Positions 55,649-63,301 are shown, counted from the stretch's first letter. The stretch is 64,000 bases of DNA from JALOAR01 sp041649615 (GCA_041649615.1 JBAZMT010000003.1:1-64000); one strand, 5' to 3'. Numbers and translations are program-made. The notes: generated by a model from the letters alone, not told the origin.

Positions 55649-57177
55649 GCGGCAAGAAGCTTCCGGTGCTCGACGAGCGCCGATATCAACGAGTCGACAC
55701 TTGCGCCGAATGCCGGATGTGCGGTGGAACGACTTGCAACGACGCGAAGGCTTCAGGGCTTCGAAGCTATAGCGGCATCAGGTTCACGAGTGACGGGTTC
55801 GATTGTGCATTACCAGTAACGATCGATTCCCATTCGCATTGCTCGTTTGCTTGTCTCTATTGCTTCAGCGAACAACTGACGGGGCACGTCGAAACGAAGG
55901 TGAAGCCTATCGGGCAGACGTCACTCAGTACCATCGAATCCATCTTCAGCGGTGGAGGTGGCCAAGACGCGGAGAACATTCGCCTAGCGCTCAAGTACGA
56001 CCGCAAAGTGAATGGATTCCCGTGTCCAGTCCAGCTCGGTGGTATCAACGATCCTGGCGATAACATCGAGCGTCAGCAAGGGTGGTTCCTCAAGTTCGCC
56101 GAGCTCGTGATCAAGTACAATCAACCCGTCCGCATCAGCACGAAGGGGAACACGTTCCGTCAGCCTGAATACCTTCGAGTCTTTGCCAAGGCGCCTCATC
56201 TGTTCTGGGTTGCGTTCTCGACCATCACTTGCGATGACGAGCTGATCGAACGTATCGACATCGGTGCCCCCAATGCAACCGAGCGCTTGAGAACGATGAA
56301 GGCACTCAGCGACGTTGGGGTGAAGACGTCGTTACGCTTCAGGCCGATGCTTCCTGGAGTGAGCGATAGGACACCGCGGTACCGTCAAGCGTACAAGACG
56401 CTCATCGAACGGGCCGCGGCCGCGGGATGCAAGGCCATCAGCTACGAGTGCGGCTTCTACCCGAACCGTGGAGGTACCGAGGTCACGAAGAAGTGGAACC
56501 AACTGTCGAAGGTGACCAACGTGCCGTTCAAGGCCTTGTTCGACAAGATCGGGTCGAACGAAGCATGTCGGCGGGCGAGCCCGGCATGGACCGAGAACAT
56601 CATGCACGCGGTCAAGGAAGAGGCCGTGCGGCATGGTCTCTGGGTCGGCGTTAGCGATCCCATCTGGAAGCAACTGAGCGACACCGGGTGTTGCTGCGGA
56701 ATCCTTCCAGGGGACCCCGTGTTCGGCAACTGGGAGCGAGAGAACGCCACCGAGGCGCTCTTGCGCGCCAAGAACAACGGCGAGACCGTTTGGCCCGAGG
56801 ACATCATCCCGCCTTGGGCCAATCGCGTGCTCGTGAGCAAGATGGCCGCGCTCGGCGCTGGACCGACGACGGTCTGGAAGAAGCGTCACATGCTTTGGGC
56901 TGAGAAGCTCCGAGGGGTGTGGAACGATCCCTACTCGCAACGAGGACCGCTTGTCTACTTCCAAGGAGCCTTGCAACCAACAGATCGACGAGCCAATGGC
57001 GACATCGGATACAAGTACGTCGGTATCGAGCGAAGGAACTTGCCCGAAGTGCCCTTCTGGGACATCAGTCCGGGGAAGGCTGACATTGCCATTGATCCTA
57101 ACCATGCTCGTCATTGTAAGCTTGCAGACCAATGCGACGGAAACCGATGTCCCAAGGGGTGCATCGAGAAAAGGTAG
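55645..57177 (+). CDS. Radical SAM enzyme, SPL-like
   Basis: 510 residues. Radical SAM cluster motif in SHSHCSFACLYCFSEQ (CX3CX2C, about residues 67-74). Further Cys-rich segments: TCAECRMCGGTTCND near the N-terminus, TGCCCGILPG around residue 350, and CKLADQCDGNRCPKGC at the C-terminus suggest one or more extra Fe-S clusters. VQLGGINDPGDN and VRISTKGNTFRQPEYLRVFA fit the core beta-barrel. It resembles the spore photoproduct lyase-like branch of radical SAM proteins. Within this cluster a role in base hypermodification is more likely than repair. Confidence 0.7.
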   Translation: MSGKKLPVLDERRYQRVDTCAECRMCGGTTCNDAKASGLRSYSGIRFTSDGFDCALPVTIDSHSHCSFACLYCFSEQLTGHVETKVKPIGQTSLSTIESIFSGGGGQDAENIRLALKYDRKVNGFPCPVQLGGINDPGDNIERQQGWFLKFAELVIKYNQPVRISTKGNTFRQPEYLRVFAKAPHLFWVAFSTITCDDELIERIDIGAPNATERLRTMKALSDVGVKTSLRFRPMLPGVSDRTPRYRQAYKTLIERAAAAGCKAISYECGFYPNRGGTEVTKKWNQLSKVTNVPFKALFDKIGSNEACRRASPAWTENIMHAVKEEAVRHGLWVGVSDPIWKQLSDTGCCCGILPGDPVFGNWERENATEALLRAKNNGETVWPEDIIPPWANRVLVSKMAALGAGPTTVWKKRHMLWAEKLRGVWNDPYSQRGPLVYFQGALQPTDRRANGDIGYKYVGIERRNLPEVPFWDISPGKADIAIDPNHARHCKLADQCDGNRCPKGCIEKR

Positions 57178-57183
57178 AAACCA

Positions 57184-58140
57184 ATGAGAACGATCTGGCT
57201 ATTGACCGATACAACGAATGACCCATTGATGGGCGAAAGCCCGTTGAAGCTCGTTCGAGAGTTTCTTCGAGCTAACGGGCACATCACCCGTCTCGAGGGT
57301 GAGCTGACCAATGTTGCAGAGCGCGTCGTCAAGGGCGATGTAGTCTTTGGGGTTGGTTGGGATGAACGGTTGATCGATATCAAACCGCTCATCGAGAAGG
57401 CTGCAATCGAGCGCGAGGCAAAGAAGCGCAAGATCAGCGTCGAAGAAGCCTCGAAGCTCAAAGACATCGAAGTGCCTGAGGTGAAGCTCGTCGCCCTGCT
57501 ACCGTGGGGCCCTGCTCAAGCCGAAGGTGTAGCAACCGAGCGTCGGGAGTTCGAAGAGCGCTTGCTTCGCGCGCTGGATGCCGCGCTCGTTCGAAGTGCA
57601 ACGGAGAAGACCGGGCTTCTGTGGCAACATCAGATCTTCCACGGCGATGACTTGCACGTCGTTGGAGGGTTCGAGACCATCTTCAACGTGCTCAACGTAT
57701 GCCCGAAGGTCAGTTGGGAAGCGCGAGAGAACCGCATCGTGTTCCCGTATCCTGAGCTGAAGAGCATGGGCTACGACGAGCTCGTCGAATTGGTTGCCGA
57801 GTACTCGGCAAGGTATCCAGCGGATAACCTGAAGCTCATTCCATTGTTCGGGCGCCTATCGTCGAGGGAGCTCTACCTTGCTGAGGTGGCCAAGGCCAAG
57901 GTCATCTTCAGCGGGCGTTCCGTTGGGTGGCCCACCGAGCTCATCGACGCGTCGTTCTTGGGTGTTTACCCGATGACGACCAACGAAGGCATCTTCAAGG
58001 AGATGATCCCCGAAGGCTATCGCTACACGAACCGAGGCAACCGTGTCGATCGCTTGCATGACTTGCTCCATCAGGAAGACGGTTGCCCGATGCTGAACTT
58101 CGCTTCGGTGTCGTTGCTCGAATTGCTGAAGGCGTTGTGA
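57184..58140 (+). CDS. GT-B-like protein, putative glycosyltransferase
   Basis: 318 residues. The C-terminal half follows the GT-B pattern: a strand-helix section, YPADNLKLIPLFGRLSSREL, then YLAEVAKAKVIFSGRSVGWP and TELIDASFLGVYPMTTNEG ending in KEMIPEGYRYTN, i.e. the 'y...l..a.v.~s....~~..~EA...G..Pv......~~E' layout. The N-terminal half (TIWLLTDTTNDPLMGESPLK; GVGWDERLIDIKPLIEKAAI) is less clear. It directly follows the two radical SAM genes, so a sugar-transfer step in DNA modification is plausible. Not a certain family assignment. Confidence 0.45.
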   Translation: MRTIWLLTDTTNDPLMGESPLKLVREFLRANGHITRLEGELTNVAERVVKGDVVFGVGWDERLIDIKPLIEKAAIEREAKKRKISVEEASKLKDIEVPEVKLVALLPWGPAQAEGVATERREFEERLLRALDAALVRSATEKTGLLWQHQIFHGDDLHVVGGFETIFNVLNVCPKVSWEARENRIVFPYPELKSMGYDELVELVAEYSARYPADNLKLIPLFGRLSSRELYLAEVAKAKVIFSGRSVGWPTELIDASFLGVYPMTTNEGIFKEMIPEGYRYTNRGNRVDRLHDLLHQEDGCPMLNFASVSLLELLKAL

Positions 58141-58141
58141 G

Positions 58142-58699
58142 ATGGTGCAAGGTCACCTGAAGGGGCCGAAGGGTGAGAACGAAGTGGTCCGTCTGCTCTC
58201 ATCATGGTGGGGGCAGATGGAACCCGACGTGAAGTTCAAGCGCACGCCGAAGAGCGGTGGATGGGGCAACGCCGACGTCCGCGGTGACATGAAGGTAGCC
58301 GGTGACATCTGCACAACGAGCCATTCTTGGCCGTTCACCGTTGAAGTAAAGCGTCGGGAATCTTGGACCTTCGGAGCCTTCGCCGAGGGGCGCCTTTCTC
58401 CAGTGTGGAAGTGGTGGCGACAGTGCATTGACGCGGCCGCTGAAGAAGACCGCATCCCCTTGCTCTGGGCCCGCAAGAATCGACGGCCTTGGATAGTGCT
58501 TGCCCCCGAGCGCTTGCTTGTACCGTTGCTCGTTGCCCGCGGGATGGACCCCGACGTCGTTTTCGTTAGGCTGTCCGCCAGAGTAGACGACGGCGACATC
58601 AGGCCAGCGTGCGTGATGGGTGACAAGTTCCTGAGCTTGCCGCCCCAAGCATGGGTCCCCAAGCGCCGGAGCACGGGCCGATTGATCCTTGCGACGTAA
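58142..58699 (+). CDS. PD-(D/E)XK nuclease-like protein (Holliday junction resolvase-like)
   Basis: 185 residues. Start ATG one base after the previous stop. The N-terminal layout matches resolvase-like nucleases: GPKGENEVVRLLSSWWGQ (Glu in first helix), FKRTPKSGGWGNADVRGDM (SGG and Asp), then HSWPFTVEVKRRESWTF, with the E-x-K of the catalytic motif. The rest is a helical/beta C-terminal domain. It may resolve recombination intermediates before packaging. It ends the modification cluster just before a strong terminator. Confidence 0.65.
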   Translation: MVQGHLKGPKGENEVVRLLSSWWGQMEPDVKFKRTPKSGGWGNADVRGDMKVAGDICTTSHSWPFTVEVKRRESWTFGAFAEGRLSPVWKWWRQCIDAAAEEDRIPLLWARKNRRPWIVLAPERLLVPLLVARGMDPDVVFVRLSARVDDGDIRPACVMGDKFLSLPPQAWVPKRRSTGRLILAT

Positions 58700-58727
58700 A
58701 GACCGCTCTGGCACGTTGCAGATCGAG

Positions 58728-58803
58728 ACCCCCAACCTGCCCCCCTTGCGATTGGTCGCCCCAAAAAAGCGACCAGAGGGCAGGGAGGGGGTTTCGCTTT
58801 TTT
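58728..58803 (+). terminator. Long nested terminator hairpin
   Basis: ACCCCC (58728-58733) pairs with GGGGGT (58787-58792), CTGCCC (58737-58742) with GGGCAG (58778-58783), and TGGTCGC (58753-58759) with GCGACCA (58769-58775), forming one long rod. TTTCGCTTTTTT follows, giving a strong intrinsic terminator after the nuclease gene. Confidence 0.75.
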
Positions 58804-58807
58804 GGGG
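58759..58807 (+). promoter_or_regulatory. Alternative 13-bp stem competing with the terminator
   Basis: CCCCAAAAAAGCG (58759-58771) is the exact complement of CGCTTTTTTGGGG (58795-58807). Its left arm shares GCG and flanking bases with the terminator stem, so the two structures exclude each other, as in attenuators. It covers the T-tract of the terminator. Confidence 0.55.
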
Positions 58808-58821
58808 GAGATATCCACACT
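58790..58821 (+). promoter_or_regulatory. Conserved TATCCACACT element, copy C
   Basis: GGTTTCGC, T-run, GGGGGAGA and TATCCACACT at 58812-58821. It overlaps the right arm of the 13-bp stem and sits 40 bases before the ATG of the 58862 gene. It is the third copy of the arrangement seen at 29319 and 44584. Confidence 0.55.
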
Positions 58822-58861
58822 AGGTTTGGAGCCAAGCAAAGGGCCAACCCAAGGAAACGCC

Positions 58862-59506
58862 ATGCCGACGAACGACGAAAAGCGCGAAGCAATAATGATC
58901 GAGCTGAACAAGCGAGCCATCGCCGAAGGGACGACGGAACGCTACTTCGCGATCTTGACTCCTGCGATTGCGACAGCCTACCTCTACGCGAAGGGCGATG
59001 CCGTGAAGCTGATGGGCCTTGCTCAGGCATTGCTCAGGCATGCGACGACAGTCTTCTACGCGTCGGCAACGACGCCAGCAGACTTGCAGGTTCGCGTCGC
59101 TGAAGACGTCGCCAAGATGGCCGGCGTCGTGTGGGACGAGACGTGTCGACACACTGAGCAACTCGTTGCCGCTCTCTTGCAAAAGGGCGCAGACGTACCG
59201 CAAGAGATGATCAATCGTGTCAACGCGATGCCGAGCGACCCGAGCAAGCGCCCAGACGTTGCCCCTGTCGACTCCTCCGCTGGAGCAGCGGGGCGACCGC
59301 GTTCGGTTGCCGACTTGCTGTCGAAGCTCAACGAACCTGAGCCGGAGCCTGAACCGCAAGTTCAGACCACGGAAGAACCGAAGCCTGAAGAGCCGAAGGA
59401 AGCATCGGCGCCGAAGGTTAGAATCAAGCCTCCAGAATACGTTGCGTGGTCTGGTGGTTCCACGATGCAAGAGTTGTCGAAGGTCGGTAACGGCAAGGGG
59501 AACTGA
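58862..59506 (+). CDS. Hypothetical helical protein, 214 residues
   Basis: ATG 58862 chosen; an upstream in-frame start would overlap the promoter-like element. The first 130 residues are helical (IELNKRAIAEGTTERYFAIL; TAIATAYLYAKGDAVKLMGL; LLRHATTVFYASATTPADLQ); a Pro/Glu-rich linker follows and the C-terminus ends with IKPPEYVAWSGGSTM. Unknown function. First gene of the last transcription unit in the window. Confidence 0.55.
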   Translation: MPTNDEKREAIMIELNKRAIAEGTTERYFAILTPAIATAYLYAKGDAVKLMGLAQALLRHATTVFYASATTPADLQVRVAEDVAKMAGVVWDETCRHTEQLVAALLQKGADVPQEMINRVNAMPSDPSKRPDVAPVDSSAGAAGRPRSVADLLSKLNEPEPEPEPQVQTTEEPKPEEPKEASAPKVRIKPPEYVAWSGGSTMQELSKVGNGKGN

Positions 59507-59507
59507 G

Positions 59508-59963
59508 ATGATCTCCTATGACGAAACCACCGGGCTCGTGACGCTCGAGTGCGATTCGCCAGGCTGCAAGAAGTCGCACTCGTTGGTTTCAACCGTTGGC
59601 GATCAAGGACGCATGGCGATGAACTCGCTCTTCGCGACCATGATGCAGGATGGTTGGTACACTGAGATCAACGGAAAGGAAGACCGCATCAAGCACTTCT
59701 GTCCGGGGTGTGGTGCGGGAATGGAAGGGGTTCAGCAATTGGTCCCGAGAAAGATTCCGCCGGGAAGTGCCGGCGTGTCGGGTATCGTCTCAGCCCAAGA
59801 ATTGAGGCAAGCTAGAAGCGTTGACGAGGCGATGAAGATTCGGAGCGCCCGAAGGCGTGATGAAGAACGTGGGACGCCAGGACTCAGCGACATGGATGAC
59901 GGGAGCAAGGAACGCCTTCGGTCCATGATGGCAAAGGGAAGGAAGATCTTCGACGATGGTTGA
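59508..59963 (+). CDS. Putative zinc-binding protein, 151 residues
   Basis: ATG 59508 (a start inside the previous gene is rejected). Two Cys pairs, LECDSPGCKKSH and FCPGCGAGM, give a likely zinc site with HF before the second pair. The C-terminal ~70 residues are helical and charged (SAQELRQARSVDEAMKIRSA; RLRSMMAKGRKIFDDG). Overlaps the next gene by 8 bases. Function unknown. Confidence 0.55.
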   Translation: MISYDETTGLVTLECDSPGCKKSHSLVSTVGDQGRMAMNSLFATMMQDGWYTEINGKEDRIKHFCPGCGAGMEGVQQLVPRKIPPGSAGVSGIVSAQELRQARSVDEAMKIRSARRRDEERGTPGLSDMDDGSKERLRSMMAKGRKIFDDG

Positions 59964-60711
59964 CTTCAAGAAAGCTTTAGATCAATTCAGATCGAAGAAG
60001 CAAACACAATTGAGTGAACCGCTGAAGAACGCGCAGACGGCGATCATTCAGCAACCTGTAAGTACGGAGCTCTACGAGATGGAAGTGCTTCGGCGGTCGT
60101 TGCCGTTCGTTGTCAAGATCGACATCGAGACAGACGAGACGACGACCAAGGCTGCATCGGTCATCGTCCACTACAAGAACGGGCTCATCGCGAAGATCGA
60201 GTGCTACCGCAAGCCTGAGAAGACCGAAGAGCTCATCAACGTCGCGCTCGCTGGAACCCATCAATGTCTTTCGGACTTGGCGTACGGAGCGCTCTTTTCG
60301 TTCGCAGGCAAAGACCGCCGGGTATGGCGTGAGGCCGTGCAAACTATTGATGACATGGTGCCGATCATCATCTCTACGGAGCTGAGCAGCGACGCGCCGA
60401 AGTTCACCAATGCTGTTCCTGATGGAGCTCCAGGCTTGCGTGACATCTTGCTATCGCTTCCGGGTGTTGCTTGCATGCCGGGTGAGAACTCGACGAGCAA
60501 CTCTCAAGTGAAGGGGCGGCAAGGAATCAAGATCTCTTCGATGGACGACCCTCGAGTTGCCATGATGGAGCGGGGTCGCATCAGGCATGACCGTGTAGAG
60601 AAGCCGAAGTTGGACAAGACGACAGCTACTCGGGCAACGACTGCGATGGCTGAGTTGCTCAGATCGGTAGGGATAGATGGAAGCGAAGAAAAGACTGACG
60701 AAAAGCGCTGA
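59956..60711 (+). CDS. Hypothetical protein, 251 residues
   Basis: Unrecognised. The core at about 35-150 looks globular (LPFVVKIDIETDETTTKAAS; NGLIAKIECYRKPEKTEELI; YGALFSFAGKDRRVWREAVQ; PIIISTELSSDAPKFTNAV). The C-terminus is basic (MERGRIRHDRVEKPKLDK). It begins inside the previous gene and overlaps the next by 35 bases. Early-type expression is inferred from position only. Confidence 0.55.
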   Translation: MVDFKKALDQFRSKKQTQLSEPLKNAQTAIIQQPVSTELYEMEVLRRSLPFVVKIDIETDETTTKAASVIVHYKNGLIAKIECYRKPEKTEELINVALAGTHQCLSDLAYGALFSFAGKDRRVWREAVQTIDDMVPIIISTELSSDAPKFTNAVPDGAPGLRDILLSLPGVACMPGENSTSNSQVKGRQGIKISSMDDPRVAMMERGRIRHDRVEKPKLDKTTATRATTAMAELLRSVGIDGSEEKTDEKR

Positions 60712-61192
60712 AGCAAAAGACACCGTGCTCGAGAACGCCAAGGCGTTGAACGACTTGAAGTCAACGCTCTTCACGATGCAAGACTTAGCCGAACGCTACG
60801 TCAAAGCGATACGGCGCGTGAAGGTGATGGAGACCGTCAAGGGCATACGACAAGCCCTCAAGGACATGGCCGCCATCAGCAAGGAGTTCGCCGAGCTATC
60901 CGACAAGGCTTACGAGATGTCGGGCTTGAAGTGCGCCTATTGCGGGGGGCCAGCGCAAGGCAACTATTCGCTCCATCGCGATGGGTTCTGCGTTGGGCCA
61001 GAGGTCGATCTCTGTGACAATTGCGGTTCAGGTGTGACGCCATCGTGCGAGCAGATCTGGGACCAGATTGCGGTCCGTAAAGACCGCCCGCACAAGACGA
61101 AGAAAGCTCTCAAGGCAGACGCCCGTCTCGAGAAGCGCTTCACCGATGCCAACTCCAAGATCAACCATCTGTTGCAGGGACTTGGACAGTGA
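60677..61192 (+). CDS. Zinc-finger-containing hypothetical protein, 171 residues
   Basis: Helical N-terminal part (LTKSAEAKDTVLENAKALND; AERYVKAIRRVKVMETVKGI), then a Cys set CAYCGGPAQG ... VDLCDNCGSGVTPSC (about 85-123) forming a plausible zinc finger, and a basic C-terminal helix (PHKTKKALKADARLEKRF). The stop runs into the 3' end of the minus-strand gene (32-base tail-to-tail overlap). Possibly nucleic-acid-binding. Confidence 0.55.
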   Translation: MEAKKRLTKSAEAKDTVLENAKALNDLKSTLFTMQDLAERYVKAIRRVKVMETVKGIRQALKDMAAISKEFAELSDKAYEMSGLKCAYCGGPAQGNYSLHRDGFCVGPEVDLCDNCGSGVTPSCEQIWDQIAVRKDRPHKTKKALKADARLEKRFTDANSKINHLLQGLGQ

Positions 61193-61706
61193 GCTTCGGC
61201 AGCCGCTTCAGCTCCTCTGCGACGAGCTCTTGCACTTCAGCCGGGCTCATGGTGCCGAGCACTTGGAGCGTCGCTTGCTGCAACCGGGCATCTACCGTGA
61301 TGTGCGTCTCAGACACGCTCTCGGTGCCTTGGATCTTGCTCAGTTGGCTTTCGAGGTTAGCGACGGCGCCCCATTGGTTCGCACTGCTCGCCTTCACGAT
61401 GTGCTTGTGGATGCGCCGTATTGCCGCGGGCTTGAACAGAGCGGCGTTCTCATCGTGCTCAGCAAGCAATGCCGCTCGAACCTTCTCCTTCATCTTCTCG
61501 ATCTCGTCGTCGGTGATGCCGGGGAAGTTGTTCTGCATCAACTCGATGAGCTCGTCGTTGCTCACGCCGTTGCAGATGAGGTCGGTCATCGCCATGCGGC
61601 GAGCCTTGGCTTCCTTCGCCGTCACGGTTCTTGAACCGGTGAGGCCACCGATGCCAGCGAACCGCGCTGGACTGTTCTGATTGTCGAAATCTACGTTGCT
61701 GTCCAT
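61161..61706 (-). CDS. Minus-strand gene, terminase small subunit-like (tentative)
   Basis: 181 residues from the ATG complementary to 61704-61706; longer starts would overlap the next + strand gene. It is the only minus-strand gene. An HTH-like start (KARRMAMTDLICNGVSNDEL; IELMQNNFPGITDDEIEKMK) is followed by helices with AAIRRIHKHIVKASSANQWG and AVANLESQLSKIQGTESVSE, then THITVDARLQQATLQVLG, the 'A....d..~a~~~~~~L~kI~G' pattern seen in some phage TerS proteins. Alternatives include other DNA-binding proteins. No large terminase subunit is in the window. Confidence 0.4.
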   Translation of the reverse strand: MDSNVDFDNQNSPARFAGIGGLTGSRTVTAKEAKARRMAMTDLICNGVSNDELIELMQNNFPGITDDEIEKMKEKVRAALLAEHDENAALFKPAAIRRIHKHIVKASSANQWGAVANLESQLSKIQGTESVSETHITVDARLQQATLQVLGTMSPAEVQELVAEELKRLPKLTVQVPATDG

Positions 61707-61723
61707 GCCGGTAGGATAACCCC

Positions 61724-62158
61724 ATGAATCAGTCAAGACAATGTGCCCACACCTCCGCACAGACCCCGAAGGAGCACGACGTGACGTGCCCCGAATGCGG
61801 AGCGAAGATGATCCTTAGGAACAGCCGTTACGGCTGGTTCTACGGTTGCTCGGCGTTCCCGAAGTGCCGAGCCGCTCATGGAGCCCACCCCAACGGCGAG
61901 CCCTTGGGCATACCAGCCGACTCCAAGACGAAGAGATGGAGGATGAAGGCTCACGTCGAATTCGACAAGCTTTGGAAGGGCCCCGACGCCCAGATGTCCA
62001 GGTCGGAAGCCTACCGATGGATGATCGACACCTTGGCCCTTCCAAAGGATGACGCTCACATCGCCAAGTTCAGCACCGAGCAATGTCAGACGCTCATTGC
62101 CGCGCTGGCGATGCGTGACCAACTAGATGCGATCAACGGAAAGGGAACAGCAAGATGA
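61724..62158 (+). CDS. Topoisomerase-type C4 zinc-finger/DUF3268-like protein
   Basis: 144 residues. TCPECGAKMILRNSRYGWFY then GCSAFPKCRAAHGAHPNGEP is the C4 zinc-finger pattern of topoisomerase I C-terminal domains, in the DUF3268-like form with a following GxPADSKTKRWRMKAHVEFD. The helical end (RSEAYRWMIDTLALPKDDAH) also fits. Its start is 17 bases from the start of the divergent minus-strand gene. It probably binds DNA. The function of this family in phages is unknown. Confidence 0.7.
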   Translation: MNQSRQCAHTSAQTPKEHDVTCPECGAKMILRNSRYGWFYGCSAFPKCRAAHGAHPNGEPLGIPADSKTKRWRMKAHVEFDKLWKGPDAQMSRSEAYRWMIDTLALPKDDAHIAKFSTEQCQTLIAALAMRDQLDAINGKGTAR

Positions 62159-62379
62159 AGCACGTGGTCGTGATGTTGCCGTCGGGAGATTGGACGGTGC
62201 TCCCACATCGAGGCAAGCTCGAGATCGCAGTCGTCGATGATGCCGCGGTCGAAGACTTGCGTAAAGGAGCAGACATCAGGGACATCAAGGCCGAAGCTAA
62301 GTTCGGTCTCTACTTCTCGAGCGCCGATGCAAACCTGGCAACTCAACTGATCGAGGAATACGATGATCAAGTTGGTTGA
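62155..62379 (+). CDS. Hypothetical protein, 74 residues
   Basis: Unrecognised. Starts in the stop of the previous gene (ATGA). Beta-alpha composition (KHVVVMLPSGDWTVLPHRGK; LEIAVVDDAAVEDLRKGADI) and a helical end. No metal or membrane motif. Confidence 0.5.
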   Translation: MKHVVVMLPSGDWTVLPHRGKLEIAVVDDAAVEDLRKGADIRDIKAEAKFGLYFSSADANLATQLIEEYDDQVG

Positions 62380-62512
62380 AGTGTTGGCTCTCTTCTTTTG
62401 GCGGGTTCGAATCTGGTGGTTGATTCGCAAGCTGAAGAGGAAGTTCGCAGAGTCAGGGTATCAGCTCAACGTCATTGAGCTTGAAGTATTGATCAAGGAG
62501 AGGTCCAAGTGA
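62363..62512 (+). CDS. Micro-protein, 49 residues, basic and aromatic
   Basis: ATG 62363 to TGA 62510-62512, overlapping the previous gene by 17 bases. The sequence begins MIKLVEVLALFFWRVRIWWL and continues with RKLKRKFAESG. The first ~20 residues are hydrophobic and Trp-rich, so it may be a small membrane-associated or amphipathic peptide. The next gene starts one base after its stop, behind AAGGAGAGG, and the coupling supports it. Too short to assign. Confidence 0.5.
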   Translation: MIKLVEVLALFFWRVRIWWLIRKLKRKFAESGYQLNVIELEVLIKERSK

Positions 62513-62513
62513 C

Positions 62514-62822
62514 GTGTCGCGCTATCGTGGCAATCACGATGAGTGCCCGTCTTGCGGTCTTACTTATGGCGACTTTCGTACGGGGATGTCTTACCGAGAA
62601 GTCTTCGGTCTTCTTATGGACAATTCCGACGATCCAGCGGACTGGCACAACAAGACGCGTCACACCGTGCTCGGCAAGTGGCATGAACTCAAGAAGCTTT
62701 GGTGGGCCCATCACATCGAAGAGTGCGCGATGCAGAAGGAGTTTGAGGTTGAATCGGGGAAAGGTGATGCGTGGGAGCATCCAAACGTTGATGGTGAATC
62801 TGTGGAAGGAGAGCCGTTCTGA
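62514..62822 (+). CDS. Small Cys-pair protein, 102 residues
   Basis: GTG start 62514 with AAGGAGAGG about 10 bases upstream. Begins RYRGNHDECPSCGLTYGDFR, giving a CxxC and a nearby His. It continues helical (MSYREVFGLLMDNSDDPADW; HTVLGKWHELKKLWWAHHIE) and ends acidic. The CPSC with HHIEEC may form one zinc site. The stop overlaps the next ATG. Confidence 0.55.
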   Translation: MSRYRGNHDECPSCGLTYGDFRTGMSYREVFGLLMDNSDDPADWHNKTRHTVLGKWHELKKLWWAHHIEECAMQKEFEVESGKGDAWEHPNVDGESVEGEPF

Positions 62823-63301
62823 TGGCTAGGGTACTGAAGAAGCCAGGTTCTGTTGAGATACCACCATCGCCGTTGACACCTGAAACGACTGGAGAAGTTC
62901 GTCAGGTGTTGGGCATGATGCGACGAAGGGTGCTGAAGGAGAAGGAACACCCGGCGATCGCTCAGTTCTCAGATCCTGAAGCCAAGGCACGGGTCAAGGA
63001 AGCGTTGGCGGTGAATCCAAACCTTCAGCCGACGGCGTTCAGCCATCGACCAGGACGAGAAGGCTGCTTCCTGACTGCCATAGAGTCTTGTCGGGTATTG
63101 AGCGGGAAGAGCATTCATATCGCGGGGTTCGGGTTCGCAGTCGATGACCGCGCTGGAGACGCGATGTGCTTGAAATGCTACTTGGAACAAGGGCAGCCGT
63201 CACAAGTGCCCGGAAGAGGATTCACGATTGCACTCTTCGAGTCGAAGACTGTTGATCGCGTGTGTGTTTACTGCGGAACAGAGTTCAAGGGAGAACGGTA
63301 A
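62822..63301 (+). CDS. Hypothetical Cys-pair protein, 159 residues
   Basis: Starts in the previous stop (TGATGG). N-terminal 70 residues are polar and helical (VLGMMRRRVLKEKEHPAIAQ). The C-terminal half has CFLTAIESC, then MCLKCYLEQG and VCVYCGTEFKG, a plausible four-Cys zinc site. Ends at the start of the next gene (TAATGG). Function unknown. Confidence 0.55.
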   Translation: MARVLKKPGSVEIPPSPLTPETTGEVRQVLGMMRRRVLKEKEHPAIAQFSDPEAKARVKEALAVNPNLQPTAFSHRPGREGCFLTAIESCRVLSGKSIHIAGFGFAVDDRAGDAMCLKCYLEQGQPSQVPGRGFTIALFESKTVDRVCVYCGTEFKGER

